From: Christensenella sp. UBA4379
GTDB taxonomy: Bacteria; Bacillota; Clostridia; Christensenellales; Aristaeellaceae
Direction: 5' to 3'
DNA: 31,853 nucleotides
Assembly (NCBI GenBank): GCA_002391225.1
Contig: DGRV01000073.1
Location: forward strand, 464-32,316
In this document: in pieces, positions 7,585 through 13,677 of the stretch
Layout of the letters: each line of letters begins with the position of its first letter
How positions within the stretch are numbered: the first letter of the stretch is position 1
Made by a program: the position numbers and the translations under genes
Notes under the pieces: model-generated
The model's database searches: none
What the model saw: the letters and a program-made list of their open reading frames with translations, nothing else
Told to the model about the DNA's origin: nothing

Positions 7585-8254
7585 TCTGTACAACGGCCTG
7601 GAAAAAAGGAGCGGCCGGACGGCGGAGGACACGGACGACTTAAGACCGGGGGATTTCCGGCTTTCCTGGCTGCTGGTCCCCCTTCGCCAGGACGGACAAA
7701 TATTATGGAAGAAAGGCGGTGAGAGCCTGGGCCTTTTCCAGGGCTACACCCCCGCGGGGGAGAGCAGCCTGGCCGCCGCCCTCACCCAGGCCCGCATCCA
7801 CCTAGGCGCGCAGATCGACGTCAGCGCCCTGCGGTTGCTGAGCCACCGGATGGACCGGGAGCATGGCCTCATCCAGGACGTCTATCTGGCCTTCGCCGGC
7901 CAGGACGTACCGGCCCCCGAGGACGGCCGCTGGCTGTACCCTGAGGAAATCCTGGGGGATCCGGCCCTCTCCGCCAGCCTGAACCGGGAGGACTTCTATC
8001 AGGCCCACCGGGACACCCTGTCCCGCCTGAGCGGGGAAATGCGCGTTCCGAGGGGCCGCTACCTTTCCTGGCAGGGGGAAAGGCTGCAGGTGATCGGTAT
8101 CGCCGTACACACGGTGACCAATGTGCCCCTGGTCGTCTGCCAGGCCGAGGGGGGAGACCGGGGCCTGTCGGCCGTCCCCCTGTCCCGCTGGACCCAGCCG
8201 GTCCGCACTTTAGAGGGGTTGACCGCCCGCTACGCCTTCCTGGCTGGAGAATAA
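7574..8254 (+). CDS. Degenerate Nudix-like domain fused to a DUF1653-like domain
   Basis: I do not know a characterised homologue of this 226-aa protein. Residues about 28-110 read like a Nudix fold: SWLLVPLRQDGQILWKK, then GYTPAGESSLAAALTQA in the place of the Nudix box, then a DVYLAF strand. The catalytic REXXEE glutamates are missing, so hydrolase activity is doubtful. Residues about 155-215 resemble DUF1653: G-x-Y-x-x-W-x-G, QVIGIAVHTVTNVPLVV, then a PLSRW segment. It overlaps aroQ by 11 bases and is the last gene of the aromatic operon, which suggests a sensory or housekeeping role linked to it. The domain calls rest on pattern recognition and need a profile search. Confidence 0.55.
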   Translation: MLIDLYNGLEKRSGRTAEDTDDLRPGDFRLSWLLVPLRQDGQILWKKGGESLGLFQGYTPAGESSLAAALTQARIHLGAQIDVSALRLLSHRMDREHGLIQDVYLAFAGQDVPAPEDGRWLYPEEILGDPALSASLNREDFYQAHRDTLSRLSGEMRVPRGRYLSWQGERLQVIGIAVHTVTNVPLVVCQAEGGDRGLSAVPLSRWTQPVRTLEGLTARYAFLAGE

Positions 8255-8267
8255 TCTGGTACCGCAT

Positions 8268-8485
8268 GGGGGTCTTGCGACCCCCCTACGGAACCCCCCG
8301 ACGGATTTGCCTCTCGTCCCTGACGGGACTCCCGGGCGGCAAATCCGCAAGGTACGCATTTTTGCTCCCGCAGAAGTGAAGATGTCTTCTCTTCCAAAAG
8401 CATATTCTGCTCCGCAAAAATGCTCCTCGCACCGGCAAAGCCGGTACTGCGGATTATCATCAGGGGGAGGAATCCCCCTGATCAC
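8268..8485. repeat. Composite structured intergenic repeat, copy A
   Basis: It follows the aromatic operon. Parts in order are a hairpin GGGGGTC-TTGC-GACCCCC (8268-8285), an inverted pair CGGATTTGCC/GGCAAATCCG enclosing GTCCC/GGGAC, and a 93-base block (8338-8430). Then come ACCGGC-AAA-GCCGGT and a hairpin ATCAGGGGGA...TCCCCCTGAT ending near 8481. The 93-base block has the same length as the reverse complement of 22241-22333; the first 23 bases are identical and the last 20 nearly so. The ATCAGGGGG hairpin with its flanking TGCGGATT also recurs there. Within the block, GCATTTTTGC and GCAAAAATGC can pair. The first hairpin may also end transcription of the operon, but it lacks a U-run. Confidence 0.75.
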
Positions 8486-8504
8486 CCCCACCTTCAGCTG
8501 GCAA

Positions 8505-8581
8505 ACTCCTTTTGATCTCAGGGGAGTTACCCCGTCCGTTCTGTGACGGACGGAAGGGAATTTGTTACCAATTTCGTCACA
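8505..8581 (+). other. Overlapping, mutually exclusive hairpins in the 8486-8854 gap
   Basis: Upstream of the peptidoglycan-binding protein gene is a gap of about 370 bases without a gene. CCGTCCG (8532-8538) can pair with CGGACGG (8547-8553), while TGTGACG (8542-8548) can pair with CGTCACA (8575-8581). The two stems share bases 8547-8548, so they cannot form together. AACTCC and GGAGTT form a further stem just before. This resembles a switchable leader but matches no riboswitch I recognise. From about 8700 to 8840 the sequence becomes AT-rich and probably holds the promoter of the next gene, which I could not place with confidence. Confidence 0.4.
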
Positions 8582-8854
8582 AAATCCGGGAGGTTTGGGC
8601 CGGAAAACGGACGGAGCGGCGGGGACCGGGCTGCCAGCATCATGCAAAAATGCCTGCTGCATGAGGAAAAACAGACGATCCAAAGAAACGTCACCGCTTT
8701 GTTTCCGACTGTCCGATTCTATTAAAGAATCTTACAAAGTTCTGTTTACATATGTTGCATAAACTTCCTGCAAATTCAATATGAATGTAACACAATGGAA
8801 ATCTGTTTATGTTATCATTCTCTTACCAGCCAAGGAACGAAGGAGGATGATTCC

Positions 8855-10264
8855 ATGAGTAAGAAATTCATTTCGCTGATGCTGGCGGTCCTGATCCTGA
8901 TGTCCAGTACAGCGGCTTTTGCAAAACCGAAGACAATTTATGTAAACCCCAAGGGGACTTATGACCATATGCTGTTTAAGGGGATGCGCGACGATACTGA
9001 TGAAGTCGAGTTCCCGGATGGCGAGCTGGATATCGCCTACATGCAGGTCAGGCTTAAGTACTACGGCTATTATACCGGCAGCATTGACGGTATCTACGGC
9101 ACCAACACCAGGAACGCGGTCCTGAACTTCCAGCGCCGCAACAACCTGAATGTGGACGGCAAGATCGGCGCCAACACCTGGTACGCTCTGTCTGCGGATG
9201 ACAGCATCCATAAGTCCGACCTGGACTTCCAGACCATCCGCCCCGGCACCAAGGGCGAGCAGGTCCGCAACGTGCAGCGCAGGCTCCGTGTTTACTACAA
9301 CTACAACGGCAGCATTTCCGGCGAGTATGACTCCGCCACCACCGCCGCTGTCAAGAGCTTCCAGCAGTCTGTCGGCCTGAGCGTGGACGGCATCGTCGGC
9401 GAAAAGACCTACAACGCCATGAACAGCAATCCTTCCACCTATTTCAGCTCCAGCAAGGCTCCCCGCAGGACCCTGTACATGGGCATGCGCGGCTATGACG
9501 TCTACATCCTGAAGCTCCGTCTGATCTCCCTGCAGTACCTGCCCTCTTCCGCTGTCAAGTCCGATCCCGAACCCGGCGATGTGACCAACGGTTACTTCGA
9601 TCTGGCGACCAAGAACGCCCTTAAGCGTCTGCAGGCCAACAACGGCGTCGGCGTGACCGGTCAGGCTGACGCGGCGAGCCGCCGCCTCATGTGGTCCACC
9701 AATACCCTGGTGGCCCAGCAGGCTGACGAAGCGATGGATCCCGACAACATCTCTGAGGATACCTACTATCCCGCTACCCTGTCCCTGGGCAGCCATGGCT
9801 CCAGCGTCCGTCTGGCTCAGCAGTACCTGATCGCCGGCGGCTACTACACCGGCGTGCAGGACGGCGTGTTCGGCACCCTGATGGAGAATGCCGTCAAGCG
9901 TCTCCAGCGCGACAAGCACCTGAAGATCGACGGCAAGATCGGCCCGCAGACCTGGCCCTACCTCCGCGCCCTGACCGAAACCCAGAGCGAACAGGTGACC
10001 GAGCCCTACGTGGAATCCAGCAGCGAAGTCATCATCGGCAGCACGAAGCTGCAGCGCGGCAGCTGGGGCACGGCCGTCAAGGCCCTGCAGCAGAAGCTGA
10101 TCAAGCTGGGCTACCTCAACGAGTGGGATGACGACGGCAAGTTCGGCGCCACCACCGAAAAGGCGGTCATGACCTTCCAGCGCCGCGAAGGCCTGAAGGT
10201 GGACGGCATCGTCGGCACCGAAACCTACTCCCGCATCCAGTATCGTCTGGGCTACAACCTGTAA
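8855..10264 (+). CDS. Secreted protein with five peptidoglycan-binding (PG_binding_1) repeats
   Basis: The product (469 aa) has a signal peptide (MSKKFISLMLAVLILMSSTAAFA, shown here only by its MSKKF start and AFA cleavage site near residue 23). It contains five repeats of about 70-90 residues, each with the pattern G-x-x-V-x-x-Q-x-x-L, Y-G or Y-N, D-G-x-F/Y-G, A-V-x-x-F-Q, DG-x-x-G-x-x-T. They sit at roughly residues 50-105, 122-185, 200-285, 310-375 and 395-465. The third is divergent and carries an insertion. No hydrolase or peptidase domain is present, so it may be a wall-bound structural or scaffolding protein. ATG 8855 follows AGGAGG (8841-8846). The gene is monocistronic, between a long leader and a terminator. 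The spelled signal region is inferred from hydrophobicity. Confidence 0.88.
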   Translation: MSKKFISLMLAVLILMSSTAAFAKPKTIYVNPKGTYDHMLFKGMRDDTDEVEFPDGELDIAYMQVRLKYYGYYTGSIDGIYGTNTRNAVLNFQRRNNLNVDGKIGANTWYALSADDSIHKSDLDFQTIRPGTKGEQVRNVQRRLRVYYNYNGSISGEYDSATTAAVKSFQQSVGLSVDGIVGEKTYNAMNSNPSTYFSSSKAPRRTLYMGMRGYDVYILKLRLISLQYLPSSAVKSDPEPGDVTNGYFDLATKNALKRLQANNGVGVTGQADAASRRLMWSTNTLVAQQADEAMDPDNISEDTYYPATLSLGSHGSSVRLAQQYLIAGGYYTGVQDGVFGTLMENAVKRLQRDKHLKIDGKIGPQTWPYLRALTETQSEQVTEPYVESSSEVIIGSTKLQRGSWGTAVKALQQKLIKLGYLNEWDDDGKFGATTEKAVMTFQRREGLKVDGIVGTETYSRIQYRLGYNL

Positions 10265-10281
10265 TCAACAGGAATCAAATC

Positions 10282-10310
10282 GCCGCGCGGCCAACCGCCG
10301 CGCGGCTTTT
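10282..10310 (+). terminator. Rho-independent terminator after the peptidoglycan-binding protein gene
   Basis: GCCGCGCGG (10282-10290) and CCGCGCGGC (10298-10306) form a 9-bp G+C stem with a 7-base loop, followed by TTTTCGATTTTT. It begins 17 bases after the stop codon. Confidence 0.9.
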
Positions 10311-10347
10311 CGATTTTTATGTGCTGACTGTCCGTTCTCCTGGAGGC

Positions 10348-10376
10348 TTGCAAAACGCCGGGAAAAGAGATACAAT
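10348..10376 (+). promoter_or_regulatory. Sigma-70-type promoter of the antitoxin gene
   Basis: TTGCAA (10348-10353) and TACAAT (10371-10376) are separated by 17 bases. The box lies directly after the upstream terminator and 24 bases before the ATG at 10401. Confidence 0.65.
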
Positions 10377-10400
10377 GAAATGGCAGAAAGGGGGATTGAA

Positions 10401-10634
10401 ATGAGCACCCTTGAATCCACCATCTCCATGCTCCGGGTATTGCCGGAGGCTGACGTCGAGGTCATTTTTGAGATGACCAAGAAGCTGTTTGAAGATAAAT
10501 TGTCCCCGTTTGCCCCGGTCGGCAAGGAACAGATTTTGAAGGATCTGGACAGTTCCGCCCACCAGATCGAACAGGGAAAAGTATCAAGCGCCTCTGAGGC
10601 TATCCAGGAACTGAGGAAAAGATATGGGTTATGA
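10401..10634 (+). CDS. Orphan antitoxin-like small protein
   Basis: The product is 77 aa from ATG 10401, which follows AAAGGGGG; an ATG at 10380 in frame lacks a good binding site. The N-terminal half (LESTISMLRVLPEADVEVIF) and the C-terminal half (QIEQGKVSSASEAIQELRKRYGL) resemble small Clostridial antitoxins paired with RelE/ParE toxins: a helical N-terminal part and a toxin-binding tail with a PADEAIxELRxKYGL-like ending. The stop codon overlaps an ATG that starts a toxin-like reading frame, the usual arrangement in such operons. That frame is broken after 11 codons (see the next entry), so the antitoxin now stands alone. Assignment is by pattern only; the DNA-binding family was not recognised. 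Confidence 0.6.
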   Translation: MSTLESTISMLRVLPEADVEVIFEMTKKLFEDKLSPFAPVGKEQILKDLDSSAHQIEQGKVSSASEAIQELRKRYGL

Positions 10635-10659
10635 AGTGGTGATGACCCCGAGTAGATGA
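10624..10659 (+). pseudogene. Remnant of a RelE/ParE-type toxin gene (11 codons)
   Basis: ATG 10624 overlaps the antitoxin stop and reads MGYEVVMTPSR before TGA at 10657-10659. YEVVMTPSA is how many RelE/ParE toxins in Clostridia begin, so this looks like the start of a deleted partner toxin. A second frame across 10653-10673 reads VDDQII and stops. It could be the last residues of the same toxin, joined after an internal deletion, but it is too short to prove. The YfbR-like gene starts about 75 bases later. Confidence 0.5.
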
Positions 10660-10734
10660 TCAGATCATATAAAAATTATTGATGCAAAGCAGTAACCTTT
10701 CATCATCAGGTTCAGCTGGCAGAAAGGAACCGCC

Positions 10735-11331
10735 ATGGCTTTTCATTTTTTCGCGTATATCAACCGGATGAAGTATATCAGCCGCTGGGGGCTGATGCGC
10801 AATACCAGGCCGGAGAACGATACGGAACACTCCCAGCAGGCAGCGATGATCGCCCACGCCCTGGCGCTGATCGCCAACCGCCGCTACGGCGGGCAGTATG
10901 ACCCGGGCTACGTGATGGCCCTGGCCCTCTATCATGACGCCAGCGAGGTGATCACCGGCGACATGCCCACGCCTGTCAAGCACAACAACCCCGCCATCCG
11001 TCAGGAGTACGGGCGGTTGGAGCAGATCGCCAACGAGAAGCTGCTGTCCCTGCTGCCCAGGGACCTTCGGGAGGATTACCGTCCCCTGATCCAGCACGAT
11101 GAGACCACAGCCGAATGGCGGCTGGTCAAGGCGGCGGACAAGATCAGCGCCTACATCAAGTGCGTGGAAGAAAAAAAGGCCGGCAATCTCGAGTTCGAGA
11201 ACGCCGCCTATACCATCCGCTCCTCCATCGACAGGATCGACCTGCCCGAGGTCAAGGACTTCATGCGGGAATGTGTTCCCTCCTTCGGCCTGACCCTGGA
11301 CGAGATCTCCGAAGGAACGGAGCTGGGCTGA
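10735..11331 (+). CDS. yfbR: HD-domain 5'-deoxynucleotidase, YfbR-like
   Basis: The product (198 aa) resembles E. coli YfbR, which removes phosphate from deoxyribonucleoside 5'-monophosphates. The match runs along the whole chain: RWGLMRNTRPENDTEHS, then YHDASEVITGDMPTPVK, then LVKAADKISAYIKC. Metal ligands expected for the HD fold are H32, H67, D68 and the Asp in KAADK near residue 136. No signal peptide; cytoplasmic. AGAAAGGAACC gives the binding site for ATG 10735. It appears to be a single gene followed by a terminator. Dgt, another deoxynucleotide hydrolase, is encoded later in the window but is not linked. Confidence 0.88.
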   Translation: MAFHFFAYINRMKYISRWGLMRNTRPENDTEHSQQAAMIAHALALIANRRYGGQYDPGYVMALALYHDASEVITGDMPTPVKHNNPAIRQEYGRLEQIANEKLLSLLPRDLREDYRPLIQHDETTAEWRLVKAADKISAYIKCVEEKKAGNLEFENAAYTIRSSIDRIDLPEVKDFMRECVPSFGLTLDEISEGTELG

Positions 11332-11385
11332 GGCTCCCGCTTTCCGTTCGCTCACAGAGCGTGATTGATTTTCCATATTTTTATT

Positions 11386-11414
11386 CCGGCTTTTTTTTTG
11401 AAGCCGGTTTTTTT
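11386..11414 (+). terminator. Rho-independent terminator after the yfbR-like gene
   Basis: CCGGCTT (11386-11392) pairs with AAGCCGG (11401-11407), followed by seven T residues. It insulates the PadR operon promoter that starts 12 bases later. Confidence 0.85.
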
Positions 11415-11425
11415 GATATTCGGGC

Positions 11426-11454
11426 TTGACAAATATATCGGGAGACGATATAAT
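11426..11454 (+). promoter_or_regulatory. Consensus sigma-70 promoter of the padR operon
   Basis: TTGACA (11426-11431) and TATAAT (11449-11454) are both perfect consensus boxes with an ideal 17-base spacer. Such a strong promoter fits a gene kept off by a tight repressor. Confidence 0.93.
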
Positions 11455-11484
11455 AACATCACGATATATCGAGTGACGATATAT
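11433..11484 (+). promoter_or_regulatory. Two PadR-type operators (ATATATCG-N5-CGATATAT)
   Basis: Site 1 (11433-11453) is ATATATCG, five bases, CGATATAA; it covers the spacer and the -10 box. Site 2 (11464-11484) is ATATATCG, five bases, CGATATAT; it lies just downstream of the expected transcription start. Their centres are 31 bases apart, about three helical turns. The placement predicts autorepression by the PadR protein encoded next. Confidence 0.85.
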
Positions 11485-11507
11485 CGGTTCCCGATGGAGG
11501 TGAGCGC

Positions 11508-11843
11508 ATGCCGGATTCGATGGCATTGACGGAATCGACCTATTACATTTTGCTGTCCCTGCTCTCTCCGCAGCACGGCTACGGCATCATGCAGAAGACG
11601 GAGGAGATGAGCGGGGGGCGGGTCCGCCTGGCGGCGGGCACTCTGTACGGGGCGCTGAACGCCCTGAGCGACAAGGGCTGGATCCTTCCGCTGCCGGTAG
11701 AGGACGGCAGCAGGCGCAAGGAATACGCGCTGACGGAGAAGGGCAGAGGGGTCCTCATCAAAGAAATCGCCCGCCTGCGAGAGCTGGCGGACAACGGCGC
11801 GCGGGCGCTCAAGGAGGAAGTGCAATGGAAAATAGAAGAATAA
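11508..11843 (+). CDS. PadR-family transcriptional regulator
   Basis: The product (111 aa) is a short PadR protein: a winged helix with LTESTYYILLSLLSPQHGYGIM, then GRVRLAAGTLYGALNALSDKGWI (recognition helix region) and the wing EDGSRRKEYALTEKGRGVL, then a C-terminal dimerisation helix. The GTLYGAL motif is typical. It most likely represses its own operon through the two operators at 11433-11484. GGAGGTGAG precedes ATG 11508. It overlaps the DUF2812 gene by 19 bases. PadR-DUF2812 pairs are common in Bacillota; the inducing ligand is unknown. Confidence 0.93.
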   Translation: MPDSMALTESTYYILLSLLSPQHGYGIMQKTEEMSGGRVRLAAGTLYGALNALSDKGWILPLPVEDGSRRKEYALTEKGRGVLIKEIARLRELADNGARALKEEVQWKIEE

Positions 11844-12331
11844 TCCGGAAATGGTTCTGGGTGTGGGAGTTTGAAAAAGAGGAAGAATGGCTCAACGAAA
11901 TGGCCCAGAACGGCTGGGTGCTGGACAAGGTATCGTTCCTGACCTACCATTTTGTCCGGTGCGAGCCGGGGGAATACACCCTGCGCCTGGAGATGCATGG
12001 GGCCGAGCCGGACTATATCGACTTTATGCGGGAGACCGGGGCGGAGTATGTCGGCCGCATGGCCGCCTGGATCTATTTCAGGAAGAAAGCCGCGGACGGG
12101 GCGTTTGACCTCTTTTCCGACATCGATTCCCGCATCAGCCACCTGAACAGGATCGGTTGGATGCTGAGTTGCATCTGCGGGGCGAACCTGGTGATCGGCA
12201 TCGTCAATTCCTTCAGCCCCGCGCGCATCGGCTGGATCAACCTGCTTTGCTCCGCTTTGCTTTCGTACTGCCTGGGCCGGATCCACGGAAAGAAGGAGGC
12301 GCTGGAAAGAGAGCGCCTGCTGCATGAATGA
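11825..12331 (+). CDS. DUF2812 membrane protein
   Basis: The product is 168 aa. Its N-terminal 100 residues match the DUF2812 pattern: a start with KWFWVWEFEKEEEWLNEMAQ, then NGWVLDKV, an EPGEYTLRLEM strand, and an aromatic-rich WIYFRKK. Two hydrophobic segments follow at about residues 110-130 (IGWMLSCICGANLVIGIV) and 135-152, separated by a short SPARIG turn. A basic and acidic helical tail ends the protein. DUF2812 is a family of unknown function whose genes usually sit behind a padR gene, as here. It is translationally coupled to padR (19-base overlap) and to the next small gene. Confidence 0.85.
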   Translation: MENRRIIRKWFWVWEFEKEEEWLNEMAQNGWVLDKVSFLTYHFVRCEPGEYTLRLEMHGAEPDYIDFMRETGAEYVGRMAAWIYFRKKAADGAFDLFSDIDSRISHLNRIGWMLSCICGANLVIGIVNSFSPARIGWINLLCSALLSYCLGRIHGKKEALERERLLHE

Positions 12332-12347
12332 AGAGGAGGACGAACGG

Positions 12348-12542
12348 ATGAAAATTGGAAAATGGATCATCCTCGGGATCGAATGTGTGCTGGCGATAGT
12401 CGGGCTGGTTTTTCTGGCCTTGTCCATCTTCCGGGATGTCCCGGGAAACCGGTATTTGCCCATCGGCCTGGGCTGTATCTCCTGTGCGAGCCTGATCAAT
12501 CTGGTGCTGCTGAACATCAGGAACAGGAAAAACAAACAATAA
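12348..12542 (+). CDS. Small two-helix membrane protein in the padR operon
   Basis: The product is 64 aa from ATG 12348, with GAGGAGGA at 12333-12340. An in-frame ATG at 12324 would add eight acidic residues and overlap DUF2812, but lacks a binding site. Two hydrophobic stretches are seen (about 5-26 and 39-56), with a basic tail NIRNRKNKQ. I recognise no family. Position and coupling suggest it works with the DUF2812 protein. Confidence 0.7.
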   Translation: MKIGKWIILGIECVLAIVGLVFLALSIFRDVPGNRYLPIGLGCISCASLINLVLLNIRNRKNKQ

Positions 12543-12558
12543 AGGGGGAAAGAAGCGC

Positions 12559-12663
12559 ATGATCGCGTTTATGGAAGCCGCATGGCCATGGATCGCCATA
12601 GCGCTGGCGATTGCTATATTTGCAGTGCGGGAAGAGGAACGAAACAAGAAAAACAGACAATAA
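12559..12663 (+). CDS. 34-residue single-span membrane peptide in the padR operon
   Basis: ATG 12559 follows AAAGGGGG and encodes 34 residues ending at TAA 12661-12663. Residues 8-23 (AWPWIAIALAIAIFAV) form one hydrophobic span, then a charged tail EEERNKKNRQ. The tail resembles that of the preceding 64-aa protein. It has its own ribosome binding site 16 bases after the previous stop and looks like the last gene of the operon. No function is known to me. Confidence 0.6.
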   Translation: MIAFMEAAWPWIAIALAIAIFAVREEERNKKNRQ

Positions 12664-12707
12664 AAAAGGCTGCTACATAGCCCGGAGATACAACCGGGCT
12701 ATCAGCC
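12662..12707 (-). terminator. Hairpin acting as terminator for the minus-strand nuclease gene
   Basis: ATAGCCCGG (12677-12685) and CCGGGCTAT (12694-12702) form a perfect 9-bp stem, extended by GGCTG/CAGCC outside a 4-base bulge. On the minus strand it is followed directly by TTTTTT (complement of 12662-12667), so it fits an intrinsic terminator for the gene at 12824-13555. On the plus strand it closes the padR operon but has no U-run. Confidence 0.7.
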
Positions 12708-12714
12708 TGTTCTT

Positions 12715-12775
12715 CGGTGAAAACTGTTCACAGGTCAGTTTTCCAGGCGCTGCGAACCCTGGACAGCAAAGCCTC
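12715..12775 (-). repeat. Partial copy of the composite structured repeat (palindromic unit)
   Basis: Read on the minus strand, this holds GGGTTCGCAGCGCC, GGAAAAC, a 25-base imperfect palindrome (12719-12743, arms GAAAACTG/CAGTTTTC) and a trailing hairpin. It matches 22340-22379, where GGGTTCGCAGCGCC and the GAAAAC palindrome recur in the same order. It lies between the stop of the Mrr-like gene and its terminator, so it would be part of that mRNA's 3' end. Confidence 0.7.
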
Positions 12776-12823
12776 AAAAAAGAGAATCTTGCCATGTATA
12801 TTTCTGTGCTACCAGAGATTAGT

Positions 12824-13555
12824 TCAACGATAATTACTGATCAATTGCACTCCTGTTCTTTTTGCGCCATCAATTGCTTGATGTGTAAAGGTGCTTGTTG
12901 TGATAACAATAGCGTGAGAACAGTGATAATACTCTCGACCACTTATTACTTCCTGTACTGCTCTATAACCAACTGCTCCCTGAACCATTTTGCATTGAAT
13001 AGCACATTTAGTACCGTTTGGGTTTGTAGCTATAATATCAGCGCCAAAGTCACCAGATTTAGAAGTTATAGTCACATGGGTCCAACCATCTAATTCTAGT
13101 CTTGTAGCAACATATCGTTCATACTCATAGCCATTATTATATCCATGTGTTTTAACTAAAGCTTCTTTTCTCTTTCTCTCTTCAAGTTCTTTTTGCTTTC
13201 GTAATTCTTCTAATCTAGCAATTCTTTCTTGTTCTCTTGCTTGTTGCTCTTTAATTTGCTGTTGCTTTAATTCTTGTTTTCTTTTTTCTTCTGAAGAACT
13301 AACGACATAAATAAGAATAAAGAATATAATTGCGATGATAATAAAGAACCATACTAAGAAAGAAGAAGCATCACCGTAACCTTTTGTTTCTGTAACGGGT
13401 TTGTTACTCGTAATAGAACGCAGTATTTTATTTGCTGGAATTTTGGTAGGTGATGGTGTCCATTGCCCAAATGAAAATGATTTTACAGAATCAGATGTGG
13501 ATGCTGACAGAGATCTGATCATCTGCATGATCTCTTTTGTGGAATTTGGATCCAT
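12824..13555 (-). CDS. Membrane-anchored Mrr-like restriction endonuclease domain protein
   Basis: The product is 243 aa. A polar N-terminus is followed by one hydrophobic span at about 65-87 (FLVWFFIIIAIIFFILIYVV). A long charged coiled coil, about 90-137, is rich in Glu, Lys, Arg and Gln. The C-terminal domain (about 140-243) is Mrr_cat: GYEYERYVATRLELDGW, then GDFGADIIA and AIQCK, the D...QxK catalytic core, then AIVITTSTFT. The start chosen is ATG at 13555, 10 bases after AAAAGG; a GTG three codons upstream is too close to that site. The gene is clearly more AT-rich than everything around it, including TATAAT boxes upstream (13579-13594), and uses A/T-ending codons. That suggests recent acquisition. 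No methyltransferase is adjacent. Confidence 0.82.
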   Translation of the reverse strand: MDPNSTKEIMQMIRSLSASTSDSVKSFSFGQWTPSPTKIPANKILRSITSNKPVTETKGYGDASSFLVWFFIIIAIIFFILIYVVSSSEEKRKQELKQQQIKEQQAREQERIARLEELRKQKELEERKRKEALVKTHGYNNGYEYERYVATRLELDGWTHVTITSKSGDFGADIIATNPNGTKCAIQCKMVQGAVGYRAVQEVISGREYYHCSHAIVITTSTFTHQAIDGAKRTGVQLISNYR

Positions 13556-13633
13556 AGCATACACACCTTTTGCAAAATATTATAATGTATTATATCATAT
13601 ATAATGAATAAATGATAGAGTGAGTGCAAATAA

Positions 13634-13668
13634 AAAAGAGGTTGTGTCTTGGTGAGACAACCTCTTTT
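13634..13668 (-). terminator. Terminator of the rplU-prp-rpmA operon
   Basis: AAAAGAGGTTGT (13634-13645) pairs with ACAACCTCTTTT (13657-13668). On the minus strand it lies 10 bases after the rpmA stop and ends in a U-run. It is symmetrical and could also stop plus-strand transcription. Confidence 0.88.
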
Positions 13669-13677
13669 TCTGACAGC

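Noticed and set aside
8307..8762. Open frames of 60-79 codons in the gap after the aromatic operon
   Set aside because: They fall on the repeat and hairpins, have no ribosome binding site and no hydrophobic or domain pattern.
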